Shown: positions 1 to 7,184 of the stretch, in pieces
How positions within the stretch are numbered: position 1 is the first letter of the stretch
How the letters are laid out: every line of letters begins with the position of its first letter
The notes under the pieces: model-generated
The model's input: the letters and a program-made list of their open reading frames with translations, nothing else
What the model was told of the DNA's origin: nothing
The model's database searches: none
Made by a program: the position numbers and the translations under genes
Source of the DNA: an uncultured Clostridia bacterium
GTDB lineage: Bacteria > Bacillota > Clostridia > Christensenellales > Borkfalkiaceae
Reading direction: 5' to 3'
Length of the DNA: 15,074 nt
NCBI GenBank assembly: GCA_944338265.1
Contig: CALVLO010000015.1
Span: 1-15,074 of the forward strand

Positions 1-36
1 GTCTCGATACAAGCGCGCTAACGCGAAGAAAAGGGC

Positions 37-67
37 TCCCGCAAAAGTGCGGAGCAGTTTTGCGGGA
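37..67. repeat. Inverted repeat upstream of spoIIID
   Basis: A perfect 10-bp inverted repeat (37-46 with 58-67, core CCCGCAAAA/TTTTGCGGG) encloses an 11-nt loop. On the plus strand no T-run follows. On the minus strand a T-rich stretch (CCCTTTTCTT) lies a few bases beyond it, so it could be a weak terminator for either strand or the end of an upstream gene's transcript. The first 136 bases hold no gene I can support; a TAA at 19-21 in frame 1 could be the end of an upstream gene, but only six codons are visible. Confidence 0.45.
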
Positions 68-109
68 AGAGGGGGCGCAAAACCTCCCTGCAAGACATCC
101 CAAAAAACC

Positions 110-138
110 GCATAATCCGCCAAAATACGGCATATCAT
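110..138 (+). promoter_or_regulatory. Possible sigma-E-type promoter of spoIIID
   Basis: GCATAAT (110-116) and CATATCAT (131-138) are separated by 14 bp. This resembles the mother-cell sigma-E pattern (ATA-rich -35, CATACAAT-like -10, 6 of 8 matches). spoIIID is a sigma-E target in Bacillus and Clostridium, which makes this the expected promoter class. The site would start transcription near 145 and so excludes the in-frame ATG at 137. The match is by eye and moderate only. Confidence 0.35.
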
Positions 139-145
139 GTACCAT

Positions 146-160
146 TGCGGCATCGCCGCA
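146..160 (+). other. 5' UTR hairpin before spoIIID ribosome site
   Basis: TGCGGC-ATC-GCCGCA forms a 6-bp stem with a 3-nt loop just before the GGGGGA ribosome site (163-168). If the sigma-E-like promoter is used, the hairpin would be at the very 5' end of the mRNA, where such structures often stabilise transcripts. That role is inference. Confidence 0.35.
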
Positions 161-172
161 GTGGGGGATGCT

Positions 173-451
173 ATGTCGAATACATATCATTGGAGCACGA
201 TCGCCGAGCGCGCGGCTGCGGAGGCGCACTACATTCTTTCAACGGGCTGCACCGTCCGTGCCTGCGCCGAGCAATTCGGAACGAGCAAATCGACCGTTCA
301 TAAGGATGTGACGGATCGGCTCAGGCGGGAGGATGCGCAGCTGTGGGCGGCGGTGAGGAAGGTGCTCGGCATCAACCTCCGCGAGCGGCACCTGCGCGGC
401 GGCGATGCGACGCGGCGCAAATACGCGGCGCGGCGGGCACGGTCTCACTAA
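173..451 (+). CDS. spoIIID: SpoIIID family sporulation transcription factor
   Basis: This small DNA-binding protein is the mother-cell regulator that acts during sporulation, switching genes of the sigma-E and sigma-K programmes. The product is 92 aa from the ATG at 173, close to the roughly 90 aa usual for the family. The helix-turn-helix is clear near residues 23-45, with AEQFGTSKSTVHKDVTDRL, which closely matches the recognition region of Bacillus SpoIIID (SKSTVHKDLTERL). The later LRERHLRGGDATRRKY motif is the other family signature. I chose 173 because GGGGGA at 163-168 gives a ribosome site and because the upstream in-frame ATG (137) falls in the putative -10. The gene seems monocistronic, with a hairpin after it and a separate promoter for the next gene. 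mreB, a common neighbour in related genomes, does not follow here. Confidence 0.93.
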   Translation: MSNTYHWSTIAERAAAEAHYILSTGCTVRACAEQFGTSKSTVHKDVTDRLRREDAQLWAAVRKVLGINLRERHLRGGDATRRKYAARRARSH

Positions 452-461
452 AACACAAAAG

Positions 462-487
462 GCGGGCGTCCCTTGCGGGGCGCCCGC
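462..487 (+). terminator. GC-rich hairpin after spoIIID
   Basis: An 11-bp stem (462-472 with 477-487, one G-T pair) with a TTGC loop begins 10 nt after the spoIIID stop. It is stable but lacks a T-run, so its efficiency as an intrinsic terminator is uncertain. Confidence 0.6.
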
Positions 488-562
488 GGCTGTTATAGCG
501 CCCGCTGTGCGCGAAAGATGGCGAAAAATCAAATTTTTTCGCATTTTTTCATTCGAGTTGTC

Positions 563-591
563 TTGTCAGTTTTGGGCGGCTGTGTTATAAT
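563..591 (+). promoter_or_regulatory. Sigma-A promoter of the activase operon
   Basis: TTGTCA (563-568) and a perfect TATAAT (586-591) are separated by 17 bp. Transcription would begin near 598, giving a leader of only about 12 nt before the ATG at 611. The promoter rules out upstream in-frame starts at 473 and 590, because the latter overlaps the -10. Confidence 0.85.
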
Positions 592-610
592 GGACGCGAG
601 AGAAAAAGCC

Positions 611-3544
611 ATGGCAAAGTTACTCGGGATCGACGTCGGTTCAACGACTGTAAAATTGAGCGTTTTGGAAGAGGACGGCAAGGTCCTCTATTCCTCTTAT
701 GTGCGCCATTATTCGCGCGTTCGGGAGTGCGTTCTCAGCGAACTCGAAAAGATCCGCTCTCTCGGCGATGCGTTCAAGGCGTGCATCACGGGCTCTGCGG
801 GGCTCGGGATCGCGCAGCGCGGGAAGATCGCCTTTGTGCAGGAGGTGCAGGCTGCCTACGGCGCCATCCGCAGGCTGTATCCCGAGACGGATGCGGCGGT
901 GGAGCTGGGCGGCGAGGATGCCAAGATCATCTTTGTAACGGGCGGCGCAGAGCAGCGCATGAACGGCAGCTGCGCGGGCGGCACGGGCGCGTTTATCGAT
1001 CAGATGGCGACGCTTTTGGATCTTTCCGTCGAGGAGATGGATAAGCTCGCGCTCAAGGCGGAGCGCGTCTATCCCATCGCATCGCGCTGCGGCGTGTTTG
1101 CCAAGTCGGATATCCAGCCCCTTCTCAACCAAGGGGCGAGCAAGGCAGATATTGCCGCCTCCATCTTTCAGGCAGTCGTCGATCAGACGGTCTCGGGGCT
1201 TGCGCAGGGGCGCAGGATCAAGGGCACCGTACTCTTCCTCGGCGGTCCGCTCTTCTTTTTGAAGGCGCTCCGCAAGGCGTTCCAAACGACGCTCGGGCTC
1301 GACGATGCGCATGCGATCTTCCCGGACAGCGCGCCCTGCTTCATGTCCATCGGCGCGGCGCTGTATGCGGCTGAGGTGGGGGAGGAGCCGCTCGCGGCGA
1401 TCGAGCGCCGCCTTTCCGTGCTGCCCGATACGGAGAGCATCGCGGTGGGCGAGCCGCTCTTCCGCTCGCAGGAGGAGTACAGCGCCTTCATCGCCCGCCA
1501 TATGCGGAGCGATCTTGCCTTCGAGAACATTCTCACCTACCGCGGGGATGCCTACCTCGGCATCGACTCTGGCTCGACGACGACCAAGCTCATGCTCATC
1601 ACGCCCGAGAGCAAAATTTTATATTCGCATTATCAGACGAACAACGGGCAGCCGCTCGATATTGTCACGGGGCGGCTGCGGGAGATCTACTCGCTCATCG
1701 GCGACCGCATCGTCATCCGCGGCGCGTGCGTCACGGGTTACGGCGAGGAGATGATGCGCGCCGCGCTCAAGATCGATTTCGGCGTCGTCGAGACGATGGC
1801 GCACTTCAAGGCGGCGCTCCACTTCAATCCCGCCGTGGATTTTATCATCGATATCGGCGGGCAGGATATCAAGTGCTTCAAGGTAAAAAACGGCGCCATC
1901 GATTCCATCATGCTCAACGAGGCTTGCTCCTCGGGCTGCGGCTCCTTTATCCAGACGTTCGCCAAGGCGATGGGGATGGAGATCGAGGCGTTTTCCCGCC
2001 TCGGGCTGTTTGCCAAGCACCCCGTCGAGCTCGGCTCGCGCTGCACGGTGTTTATGAACAGCTCCGTCAAACAGGCGCAGAAGGAGGGCGCGAGCGTGGA
2101 GGATATCTCCGCCGGGCTCTCTTCGTCCATCGTCAAAAACGCCATCTACAAGGTCATCCGCGCCCGCACGCCCGAAGAGCTCGGCGAGCATATCGTCGTG
2201 CAGGGCGGCACCTTTTTGAACGACGCCGTTTTGCGCTCCTTTGAGAAGGAGACGGGCAAGGAGGTCGTCCGCCCCGCCATCGCGGGCCTGATGGGGGCGT
2301 TCGGCGCGGCGCTGTACGCAAGAGAGAATACCCCGCAGGAGACGCTTCTGAGCACCATCGTCACCGAGGCGGAGCTCGAGCAGTTCGCCTATTCCTCGCG
2401 CTCGGTCATGTGCAAGGGGTGCACGTCCCATTGCAGCGTGAACATTCTCACCTTTTCGGACGGGCGGCGCTTTGTCTCGGGCAATAAGTGCGAGCGCGGC
2501 GCGGGGCTGCCCAAACCCAAAGACCTGCCCGATATTTACACCTTCAAATATGAAGCGCTCCTTGCCATGCCCAATGCGGCGGCGAAGGGGGAGCGCGGCA
2601 CGGTGGGGCTTCCCATGCAGCTCGTCATGTTCGAGCAGCTCCCGCTTTGGGTCACCTTCTTCGAGACGTGCGGCTTCCGCGTGCACCTCTCCGAGAGGAG
2701 CTCGCGCGAGCTGTATTTTAAGGGGCAGCATACCGTCGCTTCGGATACCGCCTGCTATCCCGCAAAGCTCATACACGGGCATATCGAATCCCTGCTCGAT
2801 ATGGGCGTGGACTTCATCTTTTATCCCTGCGAGAGCTACAATTTGGACGAGCACGATTCCGTCAATCACTATAACTGCCCCGTCGTGGCGTACTATCCGG
2901 AGCTGTTGAAGGCGAACAATGAGCGGCTCAATGACGAAAACCTCATCATGCCCTACCTCGATCCCAACAGCGAAAAGACGACGGTCAAGCGCCTTGCCCG
3001 CGCCCTCGGGCGGTACAAGCTGCCTGCCTCGCTCATCCGCAGGGCATACCGCGCGGGGCTCGAGCGGCTCCATGCCTTTCACGCGCGCGTCGTGGACGAG
3101 GGGCGCAAGATCTTGGCTGCCGCCGAGCGGGAGGGCAGGCAAGCCGTCGTGCTTGCGGGAAGGCCGTACCATGCCGATCCAGAGATCAACCACGGCATCT
3201 CCAAACTCCTCACTTCCCTGGGGTTTGCCGTGCTCTCCGAGGACAGCGTCTTCGAAGAAGGCAATCTCGTCAAGGTCAACGTGCTCAATCAGTGGACGTA
3301 CCATGCCCGCCTCTACCGCGCGGCGGAGTTCGTCACGCGCAGGAAGAACGTCAATTTGGTGCAGCTCGTCTCCTTCGGATGCGGGATCGACGCCATCACG
3401 ACGGACGAAGTGCGCGCCATTTTGGAGAGCCGCGGCAAGCTGTATACGCAGATCAAGATCGATGAGATCAACAATCTCGGCGTCGTGAAAATCCGCCTCC
3501 GCTCCATGCTCGCCGCCATCGAGGAACAAAACAGAAGATCATGA
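611..3544 (+). CDS. Double acyl-CoA dehydratase activase / DUF2229 protein
   Basis: This 977-aa protein carries two BcrAD/BadFG (HgdC-type, ASKHA-fold) ATPase domains followed by a DUF2229 region. Domain 1 starts LGIDVGSTTVKL and has Cys121 (GSCAGGTGAF) and Cys160 (SRCGVFAKSD). Domain 2 starts LGIDSGSTTTKL near residue 315 and has Cys439/Cys443 (ACSSGCGSF) and Cys478 (SRCTVF). In HgdC two such cysteines per subunit hold a [4Fe-4S] cluster at the dimer interface, and ATP hydrolysis drives one-electron transfer to a 2-hydroxyacyl-CoA dehydratase. A Cys601-Cys604-Cys608-Cys627 set may bind another cluster or zinc. The C-terminus (SFGCGIDAITTDEVRAI, IDEINNLGVVKIRLR) is typical of the long family members. 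The start at 611 is set by the promoter and a GAGAG ribosome site. The protein overlaps the next gene by ATGA. Its actual substrate is unknown for this subfamily. Confidence 0.9.
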   Translation: MAKLLGIDVGSTTVKLSVLEEDGKVLYSSYVRHYSRVRECVLSELEKIRSLGDAFKACITGSAGLGIAQRGKIAFVQEVQAAYGAIRRLYPETDAAVELGGEDAKIIFVTGGAEQRMNGSCAGGTGAFIDQMATLLDLSVEEMDKLALKAERVYPIASRCGVFAKSDIQPLLNQGASKADIAASIFQAVVDQTVSGLAQGRRIKGTVLFLGGPLFFLKALRKAFQTTLGLDDAHAIFPDSAPCFMSIGAALYAAEVGEEPLAAIERRLSVLPDTESIAVGEPLFRSQEEYSAFIARHMRSDLAFENILTYRGDAYLGIDSGSTTTKLMLITPESKILYSHYQTNNGQPLDIVTGRLREIYSLIGDRIVIRGACVTGYGEEMMRAALKIDFGVVETMAHFKAALHFNPAVDFIIDIGGQDIKCFKVKNGAIDSIMLNEACSSGCGSFIQTFAKAMGMEIEAFSRLGLFAKHPVELGSRCTVFMNSSVKQAQKEGASVEDISAGLSSSIVKNAIYKVIRARTPEELGEHIVVQGGTFLNDAVLRSFEKETGKEVVRPAIAGLMGAFGAALYARENTPQETLLSTIVTEAELEQFAYSSRSVMCKGCTSHCSVNILTFSDGRRFVSGNKCERGAGLPKPKDLPDIYTFKYEALLAMPNAAAKGERGTVGLPMQLVMFEQLPLWVTFFETCGFRVHLSERSSRELYFKGQHTVASDTACYPAKLIHGHIESLLDMGVDFIFYPCESYNLDEHDSVNHYNCPVVAYYPELLKANNERLNDENLIMPYLDPNSEKTTVKRLARALGRYKLPASLIRRAYRAGLERLHAFHARVVDEGRKILAAAEREGRQAVVLAGRPYHADPEINHGISKLLTSLGFAVLSEDSVFEEGNLVKVNVLNQWTYHARLYRAAEFVTRRKNVNLVQLVSFGCGIDAITTDEVRAILESRGKLYTQIKIDEINNLGVVKIRLRSMLAAIEEQNRRS

Positions 3545-4824
3545 AAGAGAGTTTATCTGAAAAACCGACCGTCGATTTTACGCAGCCCTATCCCGTCTTT
3601 ACCGAGGAGATGAAGGCGACGCACACCATCCTCGTGCCCGATATGCTCCCGTGGCATTTCGATCTGTTGGTGCACGTCATGCGGCGTGCGGGCTATCAGG
3701 TGGAAGTCCTTCATAACGAGGGGCGCGCCGTCATCGACGAGGGGCTCAAACACGTCCATAACGATACCTGCTTTCCCGCGCTGTGCGTCATCGGGCAGTA
3801 TCTCGATGCGCTCAAGAGCGGCAAGTACGATCCCGCGCGCACGGCAGTGCTCATCACGCAGTCGGGCGGCGGCTGCCGCGCGAGCAACTATGTTTCCCTT
3901 ATCCGCAAGGCGCTTGCGGCGGAATTTCCCAAAGTTCCCGTGCTCTCGCTCAATTTCTCGGGGCTCGAGAAGGGAAATGCGTTAAAACTCTCCGCGGGGG
4001 ATTTTTTCCGTCTCGCGTATGCCATCTATTACGGCGATCTCATCATGACGTGCTTCAACCAGACCAAGCCTTACGAGCGGGAGGAGGGCGCCGCAGCGAA
4101 GGCGCGCGCCGCCTGCGTGGAAAAAATGAAGGCTGCGCTCGACGGCGGAAAATATAAGCGCCTGCGCGCCTGTGCGAAGTTCATTCTCAAAACGTTTGCC
4201 GCCGTCCCCGTTTTACAGGCGGAGAAGGTGAAGGTGGGCATCGTCGGCGAGATCTACGTCAAATATTCGCCGCTCGGCAATTCGCATCTCGAAGACTTTC
4301 TGCTCTCCGAAGGCTGCGAGCCCGTCGTGCCCGCGCTCATGGATTTTATTTTGTATTGCGTCATCAATACCGTCAACGATGCGAAATTTTACGGGCAGGG
4401 GCGGGGGAAGGCGCTCGCGTTTGCAGTTGCCTACCGCTGGCTGTACGGCAAGCAGAAAAAGCTCATCCGCCTCATGAAAAAGCAGGGGCGATTTGCGCCG
4501 CTGCACGATTTTGAACATCTGCGCAGGTGTGCAGATGCGGTCATCCATCAGGGCGTGAAGATGGGGGAGGGCTGGCTCATTCCCGCCGAGATGGCGGCGC
4601 TCGCCGAGACGGGGACGGAAAATATCGTCTGTGCGCAGCCCTTCGGGTGCCTGCCCAATCACATTGCGGGCAAGGGCGCCGTCCGTGCGATCAAACAGCT
4701 CTACGAGTACGTCAACGTCGTGCCCGTCGATTATGACCCTTCGGCGACGCGCGTCAATCAGGAAAACCGCATCAAACTCATGCTTGCGACCGCGCGGGAG
4801 AATGCGCGGCGCAAACGCAGCTGA
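3541..4824 (+). CDS. 2-hydroxyacyl-CoA dehydratase-like partner protein
   Basis: This 427-aa protein corresponds to the COG3581-type part of the family, which in many Firmicutes forms the C-terminal third of one roughly 1400-aa polypeptide. Here it is a separate gene that starts inside the stop codon of the previous one (ATGA, 3541-3544), so translation is probably coupled. Visible motifs are PYPVFTEEM near residue 16, Cys77 and Cys82 (DTCFPALCVIGQYLD), Cys112 (QSGGGCRASNY), and a C-terminal CAQPFGCLPNHIAGKGA. These conserved cysteines are candidates for iron-sulfur ligands, by analogy with dehydratase and double-cubane cluster proteins; that is inference. No membrane segment or signal peptide is seen, so the protein is cytoplasmic. 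With its partner it most likely forms an ATP-dependent low-potential electron transfer system. No dehydratase substrate genes are adjacent to suggest the reaction. Confidence 0.85.
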   Translation: MKESLSEKPTVDFTQPYPVFTEEMKATHTILVPDMLPWHFDLLVHVMRRAGYQVEVLHNEGRAVIDEGLKHVHNDTCFPALCVIGQYLDALKSGKYDPARTAVLITQSGGGCRASNYVSLIRKALAAEFPKVPVLSLNFSGLEKGNALKLSAGDFFRLAYAIYYGDLIMTCFNQTKPYEREEGAAAKARAACVEKMKAALDGGKYKRLRACAKFILKTFAAVPVLQAEKVKVGIVGEIYVKYSPLGNSHLEDFLLSEGCEPVVPALMDFILYCVINTVNDAKFYGQGRGKALAFAVAYRWLYGKQKKLIRLMKKQGRFAPLHDFEHLRRCADAVIHQGVKMGEGWLIPAEMAALAETGTENIVCAQPFGCLPNHIAGKGAVRAIKQLYEYVNVVPVDYDPSATRVNQENRIKLMLATARENARRKRS

Positions 4825-4828
4825 GCGT

Positions 4829-4866
4829 GCGGGCGCCCCGCGGCAATTTTGCCGCGGGGCGCCCGC
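4829..4866. terminator. Long GC hairpin between convergent operon and rnpB
   Basis: The arms 4829-4844 and 4851-4866 form a perfect 16-bp stem with an AATTTT loop, starting 5 nt after the activase operon stop. It is followed on plus by ATTTGTCGCATATTTTT rather than a continuous T-run. It lies between genes that converge (operon on plus, rnpB on minus), so it probably ends transcription in both directions. Confidence 0.75.
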
Positions 4867-4921
4867 ATTTGTCGCATATTTTTCGCGCCGCCCGCAAAGG
4901 GGAGGGCACGGAAGGTGCAAA

Positions 4922-5268
4922 ATACTTCGAGGCGGACCTATAAGCCGGGTTCTGTCGAGCGCGGTCATTTATCTAGGCTTACCGTCACCGGCAAGCTCAA
5001 GCGGTATTCGCGGCTGTACTCGGGCGGGCAACCCATAGGAGCACAGCCCAACCTTGCATCGGACGGGGTTTACATGGCACGGGGCGTTACCGTCCCGTCG
5101 GTGAGCTCTTACCTCGCCTTTCCACCCTTGCCGCGTGAGCGGCGGTCTATTTCTGTTGCACTTTCCTTAAAGTCGCCTTCACCTGACGTTATCAGGCGTC
5201 CTGCCCTGCGATGCCCGGACTTTCCTCGTCGCAAAAATGCGCCGCGGCCGCGCAGCCCGCTCGAAGTA
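4922..5268 (-). ncRNA. rnpB: RNase P RNA, bacterial class A
   Basis: This is the catalytic RNA that trims the 5' leader from precursor tRNAs. Reading the minus strand, GAGGAAAGTCCGGGC lies near the 5' end (5228-5214), AAGGGTGGAAAGGCGAGG and GGTAAGAGCTCACC mark the P11/P12 region (about 5130-5100), and CGACAGAACCCGGCTTAT lies near the 3' end (4957-4940). These are universal core segments of bacterial RNase P RNA, and their arrangement fits class A. The ends were set by helix P1: TACTTCGAG (5268-5260) pairs perfectly with CTCGAAGTA (4931-4923). The length of about 347 nt is normal. A TATTTT run follows the P1 helix on the minus strand. The gene is divergent from pyk and close to tRNA genes. Confidence 0.96.
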
Positions 5269-5273
5269 AACTT

Positions 5274-5279
5274 ATTATA
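5274..5279 (-). promoter_or_regulatory. Extended -10 promoter of rnpB
   Basis: On the minus strand TGCTATAAT gives an extended -10 (hexamer 5279-5274). The -35 region is not well matched. A start about 7 nt downstream (near 5267) agrees with the P1 helix beginning at 5268. Confidence 0.75.
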
Positions 5280-5300
5280 GCACAAATTCAGAAAAAATGC

Positions 5301-5328
5301 TTGTGTTTTGCAAAAAATATGATAGAAT
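5301..5328 (+). promoter_or_regulatory. Sigma-A promoter of pyk
   Basis: TTGTGT (5301-5306) and TAGAAT (5323-5328) are separated by 16 bp, with a TG one base before the hexamer (extended -10, TGATAGAAT). Transcription would start near 5335. The site is back to back with the rnpB promoter, and their -10 boxes are about 45 bp apart. Confidence 0.65.
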
Positions 5329-5361
5329 ATTATACGGAATATTTTTGTGTGAGGAAAGTTC

Positions 5362-6774
5362 ATGAAGAAAACTAAGATCGTCTGTACCCTCGGCCCCGCT
5401 TCGGAGACGGAAGAAGTCATCTCTGCGATGGCGGATGCCGGCATGAATGTGGCGCGCATCAACTTTTCGCACGGTGCCTACGAAGATCATGCCAAAAAGA
5501 TCGCCGTCATCAAAAAGGTCCGCCGCGAGAAGAACATCCCGCTGCCCATCCTCTTGGATACCAAGGGGCCCGAGTTCCGCATCAAGACGTTCAAAAACGG
5601 CAAGATCTTCTTAAAGGAAGGGGATACTTTCGCCTTCACCACCAAGGAAGTGGAGGGGGACGAGACGCGCGTCTCCGTCTCCTACAAGGGCATCTGCGAG
5701 GAAATGAACCCCGGGGACAAGATCCTTCTCAACAACGGGCTGATGGTCTTCGAGGTCACGGAAGTCAAAAAACCGGATGTCATCTGCAAAGTCGTCATCG
5801 GCGGCGAGCTCTCCAACCGCAAGAGCATGTTCTTCCCCGAAAAGGAGCTCAAGCTCGTGTATCTCTCCGAACAGGATAAGCGCGATCTCCGCTTCGGCAT
5901 CGAGCAGGGCGTGGATTTTGTGGCGTGCTCCTTCGTCTCCAAGGCGCAGGATATCCTCGATGTCAGAAAATTTTTGCACGAGAACGGCTCGGACGACATC
6001 GATCTCATCGCCAAGATCGAGAACCGCGCGGGCGTCAACAACCTGCAAGCCATTCTCGAAGTCTCGGACGGCATCATGATCGGGCGCGGCGATATGGGGG
6101 TGGAGATCCCTTACGAGGAGCTGCCCGATATTCAGAAGACCATCATCAACGCCTGCCGCAGGGCGGGCAAGCGGTGCATCACGGCAACGGAGATGCTCGA
6201 GTCCATGATCAAACAGCCCCGCCCGACGCGAGCGGAGATCTCCGACGTCGCCAATGCCGTGTACGATGGCTCGAGCGCCGTCATGCTCTCGGGCGAGACG
6301 GCGGCAGGGTTATATCCCGTGCAGGCGGTCGCCGCGATGGCGCGCATCGCCGAGCAGGCGGAGAGCAAACAAAACTTCATTCAGGCGATCGATGAGGGGG
6401 CATACAGCATTACGGGCATTGCCGATGCGCTTTCGCATTCCGCTGCCACGCTGGCGCGCGATCTCAACGCAAAGGCGATCGTCGTCTGCACCCGCACGGG
6501 CGGCACCGCGAAGATGGTCTCCCGCTTCCGCCCGATGATCGATATCATCGGGATGACGACGGACGAGCGGAGCTATCGGAAACTTGCGCTCAGCTGGGGC
6601 GTGCTTCCCGTGATGAGCGAGGAGTATCATTCCGTCGATGTGCTCTTCCACTTTGCAAAGTGTGCGGCGCGGGAGTCCGGGCTCGTCGAAAAGGGCGATA
6701 CCATCGTCATTACGGGCGGTACCCCTAACGGCAAGAGCGGAAATTCCAACCTCATCAATATCGAAGTCATATAA
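5362..6774 (+). CDS. pyk: Pyruvate kinase
   Basis: The enzyme makes pyruvate and ATP from phosphoenolpyruvate and ADP in the last step of glycolysis. The 470-aa product covers the usual barrel, B-domain and C-terminal allosteric domain. It lacks the extra C-terminal PEP-utiliser-like domain found in Bacillus pyruvate kinase. Motifs are Arg32/Asn34/Ser36 in ARINFSHG, LDTKGPEFR (65-73), the catalytic Lys218 in IAKIENRAGV, GRGDMGVEIP (241-250), TATEMLESMI (274-283) and PTRAEISDVANAVYDGSSAV. Some sites differ from the common consensus: GRGDMGVE for ARGDLGVE, and LLNNGL where IDDGLI is usual. The protein is still full length and looks active. GAGGAAA at 5351-5357 is the ribosome site. The gene has its own promoter and terminator, so it is monocistronic. 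Confidence 0.97.
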   Translation: MKKTKIVCTLGPASETEEVISAMADAGMNVARINFSHGAYEDHAKKIAVIKKVRREKNIPLPILLDTKGPEFRIKTFKNGKIFLKEGDTFAFTTKEVEGDETRVSVSYKGICEEMNPGDKILLNNGLMVFEVTEVKKPDVICKVVIGGELSNRKSMFFPEKELKLVYLSEQDKRDLRFGIEQGVDFVACSFVSKAQDILDVRKFLHENGSDDIDLIAKIENRAGVNNLQAILEVSDGIMIGRGDMGVEIPYEELPDIQKTIINACRRAGKRCITATEMLESMIKQPRPTRAEISDVANAVYDGSSAVMLSGETAAGLYPVQAVAAMARIAEQAESKQNFIQAIDEGAYSITGIADALSHSAATLARDLNAKAIVVCTRTGGTAKMVSRFRPMIDIIGMTTDERSYRKLALSWGVLPVMSEEYHSVDVLFHFAKCAARESGLVEKGDTIVITGGTPNGKSGNSNLINIEVI

Positions 6775-6787
6775 ATTTGATACATGG

Positions 6788-6819
6788 CGGGCGGGGTAAA
6801 GCATTCCCGCCCGTTTTTT
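6788..6819 (+). terminator. Intrinsic terminator of pyk
   Basis: CGGGCGGG (6788-6795) pairs with CCCGCCCG (6806-6813) across a 10-nt loop and is followed at once by six T (6814-6819). Confidence 0.95.
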
Positions 6820-6853
6820 CTTGCCTGTTTGCAGATTTACCGCGCAATTTGTA

Positions 6854-6882
6854 TTGACAAGCGCGAAAAAATATCGTATAAT
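6854..6882 (+). promoter_or_regulatory. Consensus sigma-A promoter of the tRNA-Ala transcript
   Basis: TTGACA (6854-6859), a 17-bp spacer and TATAAT (6877-6882) match the consensus perfectly, as expected for a stable-RNA gene. Transcription would start near 6889. That is about 220 nt before the intact tRNA, so the transcript includes the truncated tRNA copy and its insert. Confidence 0.92.
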
Positions 6883-6946
6883 ACCCTTACAGTTTGCATG
6901 CGATAGGGCATGGAGCAGTCGTCAGCGAGATACAGCTTAACAACAC

Positions 6947-6970
6947 GGGGTTATAGCGCAGTTGGTAGCG
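6947..6970 (+). pseudogene. 5' fragment of tRNA-Ala (acceptor strand and D arm)
   Basis: These 24 nt are identical to the first 24 nt of the intact tRNA-Ala at 7108-7131, covering the 5' acceptor strand and D arm up to GGTAGCG. The sequence then departs completely, so no mature tRNA can form from this copy in the ordinary way. It lies on the same transcript as the intact gene. Confidence 0.85.
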
Positions 6971-7107
6971 TGGTTGCGCGAGCGCAAGCGAAGCTTTGCA
7001 CGGACGTGCAAAATGGCATCGGCGCGAAGTGGTTCCCACGCCGCGCCGCAATGGCATTTCAAATCGGCGTAAGAGGTTATAGCTTCCAAATACAATTCAA
7101 TAGACAT
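6971..7107 (+). other. Structured insert between tRNA-Ala fragment and intact tRNA-Ala
   Basis: This 137-bp stretch has several hairpins by eye: TTGCG-CGAG-CGCAA (6975-6988), TTTGCAC-GGAC-GTGCAAA (6995-7012), and GGCGCG paired with CGCGCC (7021-7046) around an inner GTGG/CCAC. The heptamer ATGGCAT, identical to the anticodon loop of the intact tRNA, occurs twice (7013-7019 and 7051-7057). The second copy is followed by TTCAAAT and, later, TAGCTTCC (7080-7087), which resemble the tRNA's 3' anticodon stem and 3' acceptor strand TAGCTCC. The stretch may therefore include the decayed 3' half of an old tRNA-Ala copy. No protein-coding gene is supported. Confidence 0.55.
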
Positions 7108-7183
7108 GGGGTTATAGCGCAGTTGGTAGCGCGTTTGAATGGCATTCAAAAGGTCATGGGTTCGACTCCCATTAGCTCCACCA
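7108..7183 (+). tRNA. tRNA-Ala (anticodon GGC)
   Basis: A complete 76-nt cloverleaf with encoded CCA. Acceptor GGGGTTA (7108-7114) pairs with TAGCTCC (7173-7179). The D stem is GCGC/GCGC. The anticodon stem TTTGA/TCAAA closes the loop ATGGCAT, with GGC at 7141-7143 (reads GCC and GCU codons). The T arm is ATGGG-TTCGACT-CCCAT, the discriminator is A7180 and CCA is 7181-7183. It is transcribed from the consensus promoter at 6854-6882. Confidence 0.97.
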
Positions 7184-7184
7184 C

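Noticed and set aside
473..610. Upstream starts for the activase gene (473 or 590)
   Set aside because: A TTGTCA-17-TATAAT promoter ends at 591, so both starts would be upstream of the mRNA. The family N-terminus begins at 611.
1619..3529. Long minus-strand open frame (636 codons) opposite the activase gene
   Set aside because: It lies wholly antisense to a gene with clear family motifs. It has no recognisable domain, and GC-rich third positions open antisense frames. Treated as a shadow.
4849..5280. Plus-strand open frame over the rnpB region
   Set aside because: It is antisense to a conserved structured RNA, with no protein motif.
6947..7183. A tRNA-Ala gene split by a group I intron
   Set aside because: The interruption is at the D arm rather than the anticodon loop, the intact tRNA repeats the whole 5' end, and the insert is too short and lacks a group I core.
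6947..7183. tmRNA (ssrA)
   Set aside because: There is no tag-peptide frame or tmRNA 5' consensus, and the 3' part is an ordinary tRNA-Ala with full D and anticodon arms.
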